From: an uncultured Eubacteriales bacterium | Lineage (GTDB): Bacteria > Bacillota > Clostridia > Oscillospirales > Acutalibacteraceae | Length of the DNA: 64,000 nucleotides | Assembly: GCA_900316455.1 (NCBI GenBank) | Contig: ONCX01000004.1 | Location: 1 to 64,000 of the forward strand | Reading direction: 5' to 3' | In this document: positions 25,577-32,605 of the stretch, one piece after another | Layout of the letters: every line of letters starts with the position of its first letter | How positions within the stretch are numbered: the stretch's first letter is position 1 | Made by a program: the position numbers and the translations under genes | Notes under the pieces: model-generated | The model's input: the letters and a program-made list of their open reading frames with translations, nothing else | What the model was told of the DNA's origin: nothing | The model's database searches: none

Positions 25577-26584
25577 ATGGTAAAGATTACAAGGGAAATA
25601 TGGGGCATGATAAGAGGTAACGTCATACATCGCTATATAATTTCAAATGATGAACTCTCTGTGTCAGTTATAAATTTCGGAGCGACTGTGCAGCGAATCG
25701 TTTATCGCGGACTGGATATGATAGTGTCGCTGCCGGAGTCAAAGCTCTATGACAAATTCAGCTTTGGCTGTATCGGAGCGGTAGTCGGACGTTACGCGGG
25801 ACGTATCGCCGAGGGGAAATTCAGTATTGACGGAACGGAATTTCAACTGACCCGCAATCATAACGGCAATCATCTTCACGGAGGCATTCACGGCTTAAAT
25901 AAAAAGATATGGAACGGAGAAATTATGGAAAAAGCTGATGGAAACGGCGTAAAGTTTTCCATGCTCTCTCCCGACGGCGACGAAGGATACCCCGGCAATC
26001 TCAGCGTAAGCGTAACCTACAGCATTACCGATGACAATTCTCTTTCCGTTTCATACGAGGCTCACAGTGACAGAGATACTATAATTAATCTCACGAACCA
26101 TTGCTATTTCAATCCCAACGGCATGGACAATTCCCCGCATAATCCTAACAAACCGGTTGAAACTGACAACCGCAATGTTGAAATGACTATTTTCGCCGAC
26201 AGAATAGTTGAGCTCAAAAATGAAATACCAACCGGACGGCTCCTTCCTGTTGATGGAACGATATTTGATTTTCTCAGTCCGCGACCACTTATGAGCGATA
26301 CAGAATCTACAGAAGGTTATGATGATACCTTTGTATTCATTCAGCATGATATAAAACAGCCTGTCGCAACTGCCGTTGGAATGAAAAGCGGAGTTAAAAT
26401 AGAATGCTTCACGGATCAGCCCGCCGGACAGTTATTTACAATGGGCAATCCCGGAATTTCATTTGCCTTTGAAACCCAGCATTTTCCCGACAGTCCCAAT
26501 CACCCTGAATTTCCAAGCACGATTCTGAAAGCCGGAGAAATATTCAGAAGCACGACTGCATATAAATTCTCAACAGTTTTTTAA
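25577..26584 (+). CDS. galM: Aldose 1-epimerase (galactose mutarotase)
   Basis: A 335-residue mutarotase that interconverts alpha and beta anomers of galactose or glucose. The family landmarks are NHNGNHLHGG (substrate-binding Asn and His), LTNHCYFNPNG (the catalytic His), YDDTFVF, and near the C-terminus FETQHFPDSPN, whose Glu is the catalytic base. Length is typical (about 340). The ATG at 25577 has GGAGGG upstream. It is monocistronic, with its own promoter and a terminator shared with the convergent nrdD operon; no other Leloir-pathway gene lies here. Confidence 0.93.
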   Translation: MVKITREIWGMIRGNVIHRYIISNDELSVSVINFGATVQRIVYRGLDMIVSLPESKLYDKFSFGCIGAVVGRYAGRIAEGKFSIDGTEFQLTRNHNGNHLHGGIHGLNKKIWNGEIMEKADGNGVKFSMLSPDGDEGYPGNLSVSVTYSITDDNSLSVSYEAHSDRDTIINLTNHCYFNPNGMDNSPHNPNKPVETDNRNVEMTIFADRIVELKNEIPTGRLLPVDGTIFDFLSPRPLMSDTESTEGYDDTFVFIQHDIKQPVATAVGMKSGVKIECFTDQPAGQLFTMGNPGISFAFETQHFPDSPNHPEFPSTILKAGEIFRSTTAYKFSTVF

Positions 26585-26587
26585 AGA

Positions 26588-26638
26588 AAATCGCGCCAAT
26601 GCCGGAGAATATCCGGAGTCATTGACGCGATTTTTTTT
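26588..26638. terminator. Bidirectional terminator between galM and the nrdD operon
   Basis: Long stem AAATCGCGCCAATG / CATTGACGCGATTT with an inner CCGGA/TCCGG, followed by eight T on the plus strand and TTTTCTTT on the minus strand. Confidence 0.85.
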
Positions 26639-26670
26639 GATTATTATTTTTTTTTGATTATTAAATGAAT

Positions 26671-26850
26671 TTACTTATCAGACGGGTTAAGGCTGTGCTT
26701 TACTCTGTCGCTTTCCTCGGCGCGTTTTGCGTCGTTGAAACGATCTACCGTTCCTACAAGATAACCTGTAATGCGGCGAATGCGTTCAAATTCAACGCCC
26801 TCGCCTATTGTTGTTTTGTTATTCGCAGACTGTGTGGAATTTGTATTCAT
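26671..26850 (-). CDS. Separate glycyl-radical subunit of class III ribonucleotide reductase
   Basis: A 59-codon gene. Its product contains FERIRRITGYLVGTVDRF and ends in DAKRAEESDRVKH plus a short tail. This matches the C-terminal end of one-piece NrdD proteins, where R-V-C-G-Y holds the radical glycine; here that residue would be Gly29 in RITGY. It has its own GGAGG site nine to ten bases before the ATG and lies 42 bp after the nrdD stop in a different reading context, so it is translated on its own rather than by readthrough. NrdD itself ends without this motif. The small protein must therefore dock into NrdD and be activated there by NrdG, whose gene is not in this window. Identity is strong; the split arrangement is the unusual point. 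Confidence 0.85.
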   Translation of the reverse strand: MNTNSTQSANNKTTIGEGVEFERIRRITGYLVGTVDRFNDAKRAEESDRVKHSLNPSDK

Positions 26851-26892
26851 ATAATTTTACCTCCGTTTGAATTTTTTTAATTTATTATATAA

Positions 26893-29196
26893 TTATTTTA
26901 TTCCTACATAATGCGGCATATTCGGATATTTCTTTTTCAGCTCATTGAGCTTTTCAATAGAAACGCCCTCGCCGTTATGTCTGCCGCATCTTGGGCAGCA
27001 ATTGCCTATTACGCCGGTATATCCGCATATCGGATCGCGGTCTACAGGATGATTGATGGAGCCGTAGCCTATGCCGACTTCCTTCATATATTTGATAATT
27101 GTCTCGAATGCGTCGATATTGTTGCACATATCGCCGTCAAGCTCAACATAGCTGATGTGTCCCGCATTACAGAGCGCGTGGAAAGGAGCTTCAAGCCGCA
27201 GCTTCTTATATGCTGAAATGTTGTGATAAACCGGAATGTGGAATGAATTCGTATAGTATTCACGGTCAGTGACGCCTTCTATATTGCCGTATTTTCTGGC
27301 GTCCATTTTTACAAAGCGACCGCTGAGTCCCTCGGCGGGCGTTGCGAGAAGAGTGAAATTCAGACCTGTTTCGGCTGATTTCTTGTCCATTCTTCCGCGC
27401 ATATATTTGATTATATCAAGACCGAGCTGATAGCTTTCTTCGCTCTCGCCGTGGTGCTGACCTGTCATTGCCTTGAGTGTTTCGGCAAGACCTATGAATC
27501 CGACGCTGAGAGTACCGTGCTTCAGTACTTCGGCTACGGAATCGTCGATACCTAAATTATCGCTGTCTATCCATACTCCCTGACCCATGAGGAAAGGATA
27601 ATTCCTGACCTTCTTGGAGCATTGAATCTTAAAGCGGTGCAGAAGCTGCTTGAAAACAAGATCTATACGTGAATCCAGCATACTGTAGAAAAGATTCCAG
27701 TCGCCTTTTGCCTCGATACCGATTCTGGGGAGATTTATTGTGGTGAAGCTGAGATTTCCTCTGCCGCAGGTTATCTCACGGGAGCGGTCGTGGACATTGC
27801 CCATAACTCTGGTCCGGCAGCCCATGTAAGCCACTTCCGTATTGTAGTCGCCGGGCTTGTAATATTGCAGGTTGAACGGAGCGTCAAGAAAGCTGAAATT
27901 CGGGAAAAGACGCTTTGCGCTGACCTTGCAGCTGAGTCGGAAGAGGTCATAGTTTGGATCCTCCTTGTTGAAGTTGATTCCTTCCTTGACCTTGAATATC
28001 TGCACAGGGAAAATCGGGGTCTCGCCGTTGCCCAGTCCCGCGTCCGTGGCAAGCAGCAGGTTACGCATTACCATTCTTCCCTCAGGGGAAGTATCCGTGC
28101 CGTAGTTTATCGAGCTGAAAGGAACCTGAGCGCCGGCTCTGGAATGCATGGTGTTCAGATTATGAATGAGTCCCTCCATTGCCTGATAAGTCGAACGGTC
28201 AGTTTCTTTAAAAGCAGTGTCAAACGCGCTGTCGTTAAGTTTTTTGAGATCATTCTCAGAAAGACCGGAAATAATCTCAGGAAGCTTGCCTTCGGATTTC
28301 ATTTCAATAAGACGGTTCTCCATACCGTCCTTATTCGATATACGAACAATATCACGCGGCATTTCCTTTTCAAGATATGCCGAAGCTTCCTCGGCTGCGC
28401 TTTCCGAAACGTCAAAGCGGTATTTCAGATAGAGGGCAAGAGCCTTGAAATATTCCTTGATAAATGTCTTGGCAACGCCGGGAGCCATTGAATAATCGAA
28501 ATTAGGAACAGACTGCCCGCCATGCATTTCATTCTGGTTTGCCTGAATAGCAATGCAGGCAAGTGCGGAATAGCTCTGAATGCTCATAGGCTCGCGCAGA
28601 TGACCGTGTCCTGTGGAAAAACCGTCCTCAAAGAGCTTGAGCAGGTCTATCTGGCAGCAGGTTTCTGTAAGCAGGTAGAAATCCTTGTCGTGGATATGAA
28701 TATCGCCGCCGTTATGCGCGTCGGCAATGTCCTTGTCGAGAATATTGTTATCGACAAAGTATTTTGCGCTTTCAGAACCGTATTTAAGCATGGTTCCCAT
28801 TGCAGTATCGGTGTCGATATTGGCATTCTCACGTTTTATGTTTGAATCCTTTGCGTCAACAAAGGTAAGGGATTTGAAAATATCCATCAAATCCTTTTCG
28901 GTCTGACGCAGTTTGCTGCGCTCGGCTCGGTACAGAATGTATGCCTTTGAGGTTCGCGGAAGATCATTGGCAATAAGCACCTCTTCCACAATATCCTGCA
29001 CCTGCTCTACCGAAGGAATGGTGTGAGGAGGTATTTTTTCAAGCACTTGATTGGTAAGGGAAAGCACCTTTTCTTCTGTGATCTCTTCATCTGAAACAGC
29101 GTTTCCGGCTTTTCTTATCGCGTCGCGAATCTTGGCAGCGTTGAATTTAACTGTCTGACCGCTTCGCTTAACGATGTATTCTGGACTATCCGGCAA
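26893..29196 (-). CDS. nrdD: Anaerobic ribonucleoside-triphosphate reductase, catalytic subunit lacking the glycyl-radical tail
   Basis: The main chain (767 residues) of the oxygen-sensitive class III reductase, which makes dNTPs. An ATP-cone regulatory domain (about 5-95; YIVKRSGQTVKFNAAKIRDA) precedes the ten-stranded barrel. The likely thiyl-radical cysteine lies in YMGCRTRVMGN, and FHALCNAGHISYVELDG is typical. The C-terminus has the zinc region DRDPICGYTGVIG then CCPRCGRHNGEG, and stops at MPHYVGIK with no R-x-x-G-Y radical motif; that motif is in the next gene. The first candidate TTG (29205) touches AGGAG, so the in-frame TTG at 29196, nine bases from it, is preferred. A strong promoter with NrdR-like sites lies upstream. 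Confidence 0.93.
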   Translation of the reverse strand: MPDSPEYIVKRSGQTVKFNAAKIRDAIRKAGNAVSDEEITEEKVLSLTNQVLEKIPPHTIPSVEQVQDIVEEVLIANDLPRTSKAYILYRAERSKLRQTEKDLMDIFKSLTFVDAKDSNIKRENANIDTDTAMGTMLKYGSESAKYFVDNNILDKDIADAHNGGDIHIHDKDFYLLTETCCQIDLLKLFEDGFSTGHGHLREPMSIQSYSALACIAIQANQNEMHGGQSVPNFDYSMAPGVAKTFIKEYFKALALYLKYRFDVSESAAEEASAYLEKEMPRDIVRISNKDGMENRLIEMKSEGKLPEIISGLSENDLKKLNDSAFDTAFKETDRSTYQAMEGLIHNLNTMHSRAGAQVPFSSINYGTDTSPEGRMVMRNLLLATDAGLGNGETPIFPVQIFKVKEGINFNKEDPNYDLFRLSCKVSAKRLFPNFSFLDAPFNLQYYKPGDYNTEVAYMGCRTRVMGNVHDRSREITCGRGNLSFTTINLPRIGIEAKGDWNLFYSMLDSRIDLVFKQLLHRFKIQCSKKVRNYPFLMGQGVWIDSDNLGIDDSVAEVLKHGTLSVGFIGLAETLKAMTGQHHGESEESYQLGLDIIKYMRGRMDKKSAETGLNFTLLATPAEGLSGRFVKMDARKYGNIEGVTDREYYTNSFHIPVYHNISAYKKLRLEAPFHALCNAGHISYVELDGDMCNNIDAFETIIKYMKEVGIGYGSINHPVDRDPICGYTGVIGNCCPRCGRHNGEGVSIEKLNELKKKYPNMPHYVGIK

Positions 29197-29300
29197 AACT
29201 ATCAACTCCTGTAAATATCTCGTAAATGTGTGTCAACCGCAGTCTTATTTTTGTGATCTTAAAGCTGCGGAGTATATGGCTTGATTTGAGGTTCCTGCAT

Positions 29301-29329
29301 ATTATAACACAACATATATGTAATTGCAA
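29301..29329 (-). promoter_or_regulatory. Sigma-A promoter of the nrdD operon
   Basis: Minus strand TTGCAA (29329-29324), 17-bp spacer, perfect TATAAT (29306-29301). Leader of about 100 nt before the nrdD start. Confidence 0.8.
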
Positions 29330-29351
29330 GTGTTTTTTTACTATATATTGA
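29311..29351 (-). promoter_or_regulatory. Possible NrdR operator pair
   Basis: One site, CAATATATAG on the minus strand (29350-29341), fits the NrdR-box core C-W-ATATAT-W-G exactly. A second, weaker ATATAT-centred site (ACATATATGTTGTG) lies inside the nrdD promoter spacer. Centres are about 29 bp apart, slightly closer than the three-turn spacing usual for NrdR boxes. Plausible because NrdR controls ribonucleotide reductase genes. Confidence 0.4.
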
Positions 29352-29385
29352 TTTTTTGGAATTATTATCCCTTTCATTTTGGGCG

Positions 29386-29424
29386 AAAAAAAGCGGCGGC
29401 ACCGCATGCTGCAGCGCTGCCGCT
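29386..29424 (-). terminator. Terminator of the ygiQ-MBL-DUF3006 operon
   Basis: Minus-strand GC-rich stem AGCGGC...GCCGCCGCT followed by seven T (29392-29386), downstream of the DUF3006 gene. Confidence 0.75.
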
Positions 29425-29459
29425 CACTTGGAAAAATTTATAAAAATCATTGTTTTCAG

Positions 29460-29681
29460 TCAATTTTCAAAGAGTTCATCTTCTTTGCGGCGGACATTTG
29501 CGCGTGCTGCTTCAGCTAACTTTCCGTTCACGGTAATAACGCCTTCGCTGTCAATATCCAGCTTGTCGCCTTCGCGCAGATTTGCCGGAAGCTCTCCTTT
29601 GGGTATTGCGAACATCTTGCGATCCTTGTCCTCGCATATAGCATATATGCCGTCTATTCTGTCTACGGTAAGGTGTTTCAT
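29460..29681 (-). CDS. DUF3006 small protein
   Basis: A 73-residue protein of the DUF3006 family: VDRIDGIYAICEDKDRKMFAI, then LPANLREGDKLDID and a charged C-terminus. Members are small beta-rich proteins of unknown function that recur beside secreted ComEC-like metallo-hydrolases, exactly as here (27 bp after that gene). AAGGAG site before the ATG. A link to processing or sensing of extracellular nucleic acid is only guilt by association. Confidence 0.8.
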   Translation of the reverse strand: MKHLTVDRIDGIYAICEDKDRKMFAIPKGELPANLREGDKLDIDSEGVITVNGKLAEAARANVRRKEDELFEN

Positions 29682-29708
29682 AAATTTACAGCTCCTTGTT
29701 ATTATATA

Positions 29709-30671
29709 TTACTGTTTTGATACTATAACCGAAATATTCCTTCCGTCCGTTTCAAAAACAATATCTCCGTCGAGATCTGTACGGAAAATCTCACAGCCCA
29801 ATTTATCCAGCCTTTTCAGGACTTCGTTTTTGGGATGACCGTATTTATTGTTCTCACCGACAGAAATTGCCGCGTATCTTGGGTTAATTTCGCTCAGATA
29901 TTCCTGTGAATTTCCGTCTTTGCCGCCGTGGTGAGAAACCTTGTATATGTCCGCGCTGAGATCGTAGTCGAGCGTTATAAGCTGTCTCTCAATCAGCTTT
30001 GACGCGTCGCCGCCGGTCAATACGGAAACATCCTTATACGTAAATTTAAGCACTATGGAGTAATCGTTCAGTTCTTCATATTTTGCTTTCTTTTCCGGTG
30101 ACAGAACAAGCATTGTCACTCCGTCAAAATTGTATTCTGTGCCCGGAACAGGACGCGTTATTTTGAGATTCTTTTTCTTTATTGCCTTGAGAACGTCAGT
30201 ATACGTTACGGTCGTGGGCGTCATGGTTTTTGGGAGTTGCGGCATCATGACATGATCTATAGACAATTCATCGCTTTTTATCACGGTGTCCATACCGCCG
30301 ATGTGGTCTGAATGAGGGTGCGTCCCTATTATCCAATCCAAATGTGAAACACCGGCTCTATGGAGATAATCCAGTACAGCGTCGCCCATTCCGTTTTCAC
30401 CGCAGTCTATAAGTACGTTGCTTTCCCCGCACTGAATGAGCAATGAATCGCCCTGTCCAATATCAATGACATGCATTTTCAACTTGGCTTCGCCATCTAT
30501 ATTGTCACCGAAAACCTCGTAATTCAGCATTCCGAATATCTCATTGAGCCACTTGTCGGTTTCCTCTTTTGAACAGCTTGTGAATAAGACCGTCGAGAAT
30601 ATAATCAGGACTGATATAGACAGACTTAACAGAGTGCTTATGTTGTGCTTTTTGCCTGAGAAAAATATCAT
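29709..30671 (-). CDS. ComEC/Rec2-like metallo-beta-lactamase-fold lipoprotein
   Basis: A 320-residue exported hydrolase. The N-terminus has a hydrophobic signal (about 12-30) ending in FTSC, a lipobox-like Cys33. The hydrolase domain has HVIDIGQGDSLLI, the metal motif THPHSDHIGG (His118, His120, Asp122, His123) and later SHHGGKDGNS, GENNKYGHP. This is the free-standing version of the ComEC C-terminal domain; substrates may be DNA or other phosphodiesters (inference). Chosen ATG overlaps the ygiQ stop by one base (TAATG) with AAAGG upstream; the frame is open 48 codons further but only within ygiQ. Confidence 0.87.
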   Translation of the reverse strand: MIFFSGKKHNISTLLSLSISVLIIFSTVLFTSCSKEETDKWLNEIFGMLNYEVFGDNIDGEAKLKMHVIDIGQGDSLLIQCGESNVLIDCGENGMGDAVLDYLHRAGVSHLDWIIGTHPHSDHIGGMDTVIKSDELSIDHVMMPQLPKTMTPTTVTYTDVLKAIKKKNLKITRPVPGTEYNFDGVTMLVLSPEKKAKYEELNDYSIVLKFTYKDVSVLTGGDASKLIERQLITLDYDLSADIYKVSHHGGKDGNSQEYLSEINPRYAAISVGENNKYGHPKNEVLKRLDKLGCEIFRTDLDGDIVFETDGRNISVIVSKQ

Positions 30672-32587
30672 TATTTTTTGCCTTTCTTTTTGTTTTTGCT
30701 TATGCTGCGGATCGGACTTTTCCTGCCGCCGCCCTTTGACTTGTTGACCGCGCTGCTGCCGGTTTTTGCGGCAGCCTGAGCCTGACGGTATTTCTGCGAC
30801 GGACGTATCAGACATGACGGCGAATTCCCGATAAGGTCTGTTCGTCCCGCTTTAATAAGAGCCTGCTCCACAATATCGTGATTTTCAGGACGGAAGTATT
30901 GCAGCATAGCCCTTTGAAGCGCCTTTTCCTGCGGAGTTCTCGGAACATAGACCTCTTTCAGAGTGTATGGATCGAGTCCGGTGTAAAAAATACATGTGGA
31001 GATTGTACCCGGCGTTGGATAAAAATCCTGCACCTGTTCAGGGTGAAGGTGTTCCTTTTTGAGAAAAAGCGAAAGCTCTATTGCGTCTTTGATTGTGCTT
31101 CCCGGGTGAGAACTCATCAGATACGGTACGAGAAATTGCTTCTTCCCTATTTCATCGGTGATCCCGTAAAATTCCTTTGCGAATTTTTTATATACCTCAA
31201 AATGTGGCTTGCCCATGCGATCAAGTACCTGTGTGGAGCAATGCTCCGGCGCAACCTTCAATTGACCGCTGACATGAAATTCTATTAGCTCCCGCATTAC
31301 CTGAGGATCCTTTTCCAATATCAGATAGTCAAAACGAATTCCGGAACGTACAAAGACCCTTTTGACCTTCGGCAATGCGCGAACCCTGCGAAGCATTTCC
31401 AGAAATTCGCTGTGATCCACCTGCAGTGCCGGACATGGTTCTGGCGCAAGGCATCGTTTTCCGCCGCGGCACATGCCCGCTTTGTCCTGTTTTTTGCAGG
31501 AATGAATGCGGAAATTTGCGGTAGGACCTCCGACATCGTGAATATATCCCTTGAAATTTGGCTTATGTGTAAGCATTTCAGCTTCCCTGACCACGGAATC
31601 AATGCTGCGCGTTGAAATAACGCGCCCCTGATGAAAAGCGAGAGAACAAAATGCACACGCCCCAAAGCAGCCGCGGTTGTGAATAATCGAGAATTCAACC
31701 TCCTTGATTGCCGGAACTCCTCCCATTGGTTCGTACATAGGGTGATAGGCTCTTTCATACGGCAATTCATATACCCAGTCAAAATCCTCTGTGGTTATCG
31801 GACGCATGGGCGGATTCTGAACAAGAATCAAATCTCCGTGCCGCTGAATTATTTTCCTGCCGTGAATATAATCCTGTTCGTCCTGTTCTATGCGGCAGGA
31901 AATGGCATATTCCCTCTTGGAAGCGCAAACCTGTTCGTATGAAGGGCATTCAGCCACCGATGACGGAACATATTCATCAACCGGAATCGCCACACATGTG
32001 CCGCGTATATCGGTAATTGTTGAAATATCCTCTCCGCTCGCAAGGCGCTCCGCTATCTCAGTCATGGAATATTCGCCCATTCCGTATGACAGTATATCCG
32101 CTCCGGATTCTATAAGTATCGAGGGTCTGATTTCGTTGTCCCAATAGTCGTAATTTGCGAAACGGCGAAGCGACGCTTCCAGACCTCCTATTATTATTGG
32201 TACGTCCGGATATGCCTTCCGGCAGAGTCTGCTGTAGACTATCGTAGCGCGGTCAGGTCGTCTGCCTGGTTTTCCTCCGGGGGAAAACGCGTCCTCGCTG
32301 CGCTTCTTTTTTGCCGCGGTATAATGGGCTACCATCGAATCTATATTACCGGCAGTCACAAGAAATCCCAGTCTCGGTCTTCCGAACTGCCGGAAAACCT
32401 CAATGCTGTTTATTTCCGGCTGAGGCAGAATTGCCACGCGGTATCCTCTGGCTTCCAAAACGCGGGAGATTATCGCAACGCCGAAGCTCGGGTGATCGAC
32501 ATACGCGTCGCCCGAAACATATACGAAATCGACGTAATCCCAGCCGAGCTTTTCCATATCGTTTTGTGAAACGGGTAAAAATGCCAA
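30671..32587 (-). CDS. YgiQ-family radical SAM protein
   Basis: A 638-residue radical SAM protein of the YgiQ family. The cluster-binding CFGACAFCSLAF lies near residue 312, after a long N-terminal domain with cobalamin-binding-like character (SFGVAIISRVLEARGYRVAIL). The C-terminus is rich in Lys/Ser/Gly (KSKGGGRKSPIRSISKNKKKGKK) and is likely disordered. The function of YgiQ is not established. TTG start at 32587 with GAGGGTGAGG upstream. It heads the group with the ComEC-like hydrolase and DUF3006 and lies 18 bp after ftsK, so ftsK transcription probably continues into it. Confidence 0.88.
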   Translation of the reverse strand: MAFLPVSQNDMEKLGWDYVDFVYVSGDAYVDHPSFGVAIISRVLEARGYRVAILPQPEINSIEVFRQFGRPRLGFLVTAGNIDSMVAHYTAAKKKRSEDAFSPGGKPGRRPDRATIVYSRLCRKAYPDVPIIIGGLEASLRRFANYDYWDNEIRPSILIESGADILSYGMGEYSMTEIAERLASGEDISTITDIRGTCVAIPVDEYVPSSVAECPSYEQVCASKREYAISCRIEQDEQDYIHGRKIIQRHGDLILVQNPPMRPITTEDFDWVYELPYERAYHPMYEPMGGVPAIKEVEFSIIHNRGCFGACAFCSLAFHQGRVISTRSIDSVVREAEMLTHKPNFKGYIHDVGGPTANFRIHSCKKQDKAGMCRGGKRCLAPEPCPALQVDHSEFLEMLRRVRALPKVKRVFVRSGIRFDYLILEKDPQVMRELIEFHVSGQLKVAPEHCSTQVLDRMGKPHFEVYKKFAKEFYGITDEIGKKQFLVPYLMSSHPGSTIKDAIELSLFLKKEHLHPEQVQDFYPTPGTISTCIFYTGLDPYTLKEVYVPRTPQEKALQRAMLQYFRPENHDIVEQALIKAGRTDLIGNSPSCLIRPSQKYRQAQAAAKTGSSAVNKSKGGGRKSPIRSISKNKKKGKK

Positions 32588-32605
32588 AGCCTCACCCTCA
32601 CTTCC

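Noticed and set aside
26665..26880. A 71-codon plus-strand frame after galM
   Set aside because: It lies beyond the galM terminator with no ribosome-binding site and mirrors the minus-strand glycyl-radical gene, which has a clear GGAGG site and a recognisable product.
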